Shown in pieces: positions 38,342 to 38,639 of a stretch of 38,639 bases of DNA. The stretch's first letter is position 1. Every line of letters starts with the position of its first letter. The notes beneath the pieces are model-generated. The model was not told the origin of the DNA and ran no database searches. It saw only the letters and a list, made by a program, of their open reading frames with translations. Position numbers and translations under genes: made by a program. The stretch lies in IMG/VR virus record IMGVR_UViG_3300043449_001264, positions 1 to 38,639 of that record. One strand, given 5' to 3'. This DNA is from a virus.

Positions 38342-38532
38342 CCCATGCTCTAAAGTTTGTATCGTTTTTCACTACCCCACGCAAAACGTGTTGCGGGCTG
38401 CGACAAGTCTTAGGACATGGGTGAGGTGGGGCGCGTGGGGGATAGGGGCGTGGGCGGCGCTGGATATAGGCGCCCCCCTAGGGTGGGGTACTGTAGGGTA
38501 GTAGGTAGTATCTTAAAAATGTTTTGTGTTTA

Positions 38533-38552
38533 TACTGTATATATATACAGTA
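38533..38552. promoter_or_regulatory. Perfect LexA box, second allele
   Basis: The site is identical to 268-287. Flanks differ (GTTTA versus GGTGT on the left side), so retention of all 20 bases suggests selection. Confidence 0.85.
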
Positions 38553-38639
38553 GTGAAATTATAGGGAACTTTTTTTAGGGGGGTGCCCCAACTACCCCAA
38601 CTACCCCACAGCCCCGCGCCCGCAGCCCCACGCCAGCAG

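Larger units (their letters stand above)
38253..38639. repeat. Right copy of the terminal redundancy (second allele)
   Basis: The first 127 bases equal 1-127; the rest is a diverged version of 128-373. Conserved between the versions are the G-run plan, the 20-bp LexA box (38533-38552), the following AAATTATAGGGA, the T-run and the CCCCAACTA units; the sequence between is changed. Bases 38265-38639 hold no gene. Confidence 0.85.

Overview
The window is essentially one complete genome of a small tailed phage, about 38.25 kb when its redundant ends are overlapped. The virion genes have P22-type (podovirus) order and families: terminase, P22-like portal, scaffold, P22-like coat protein, gp4- and gp10-like head-completion and tail proteins, ejection proteins, then a lysis cassette. 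There is no phage RNA polymerase, integrase or recognisable CI-type repressor. The host is probably a beta- or gammaproteobacterium: bases 268-287 are a perfect copy of the idealised LexA (SOS) box used in those groups, and the promoters look sigma70-like. Most of the genome is G+C-rich; a few AT-richer patches (tail fibre, HNH gene) look imported.

Layout. (1) 13-730 (variant copy at 38265-38639): a non-coding control region with a LexA box, a 17-bp operator-like dyad, G-runs, many TACCCC/GGGGTA repeats, an iteron-like array and a strong extended -10 promoter at 696-704. (2) 731-24980, rightward late operon: terminase, portal, a ferritin/Dps-like protein, fibres, scaffold, the major capsid gene split by a group I intron that carries an HNH endonuclease, two internal terminators, gp4/gp10-like proteins, three ejection proteins, and lysis genes ending in a GH108 endolysin. 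(3) 29526-24853, leftward early operon: VRR-NUC nuclease, SNF2-like helicase and about twelve small proteins, many joined by ATGA overlaps. (4) 29624-36319, rightward replication operon: DUF2800/RecB-like nuclease, a possible ssDNA-binding accessory protein, family A DNA polymerase, a free-standing HNH-AP2 endonuclease and a primase/SF3 helicase. (5) 38264-36360, leftward operon of small proteins, including three membrane microproteins alternating with soluble ones, facing a two-way terminator at 36323-36350.

How the parts fit. Operons 3 and 4 diverge from 29527-29623 and supply nucleases, helicases and polymerase for DNA replication. Operon 2 builds and packs the head headful-fashion, attaches tail and fibres and lyses the cell. 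Capsid synthesis must pass through RNA splicing, and two terminators just after the capsid gene probably set its excess over other virion proteins. The control region appears to be read by host LexA and probably by a phage regulator.

Most notable: a Dps-type ferroxidase spacing in the protein after the portal; the intron in the capsid gene; the perfect LexA box kept in two diverged versions of the control region (the contig ends carry two alleles joined by an exact 127-bp match); a probable ATT start codon for the VRR-NUC gene; a structured leader before the DNA polymerase; and the chain of membrane microproteins.
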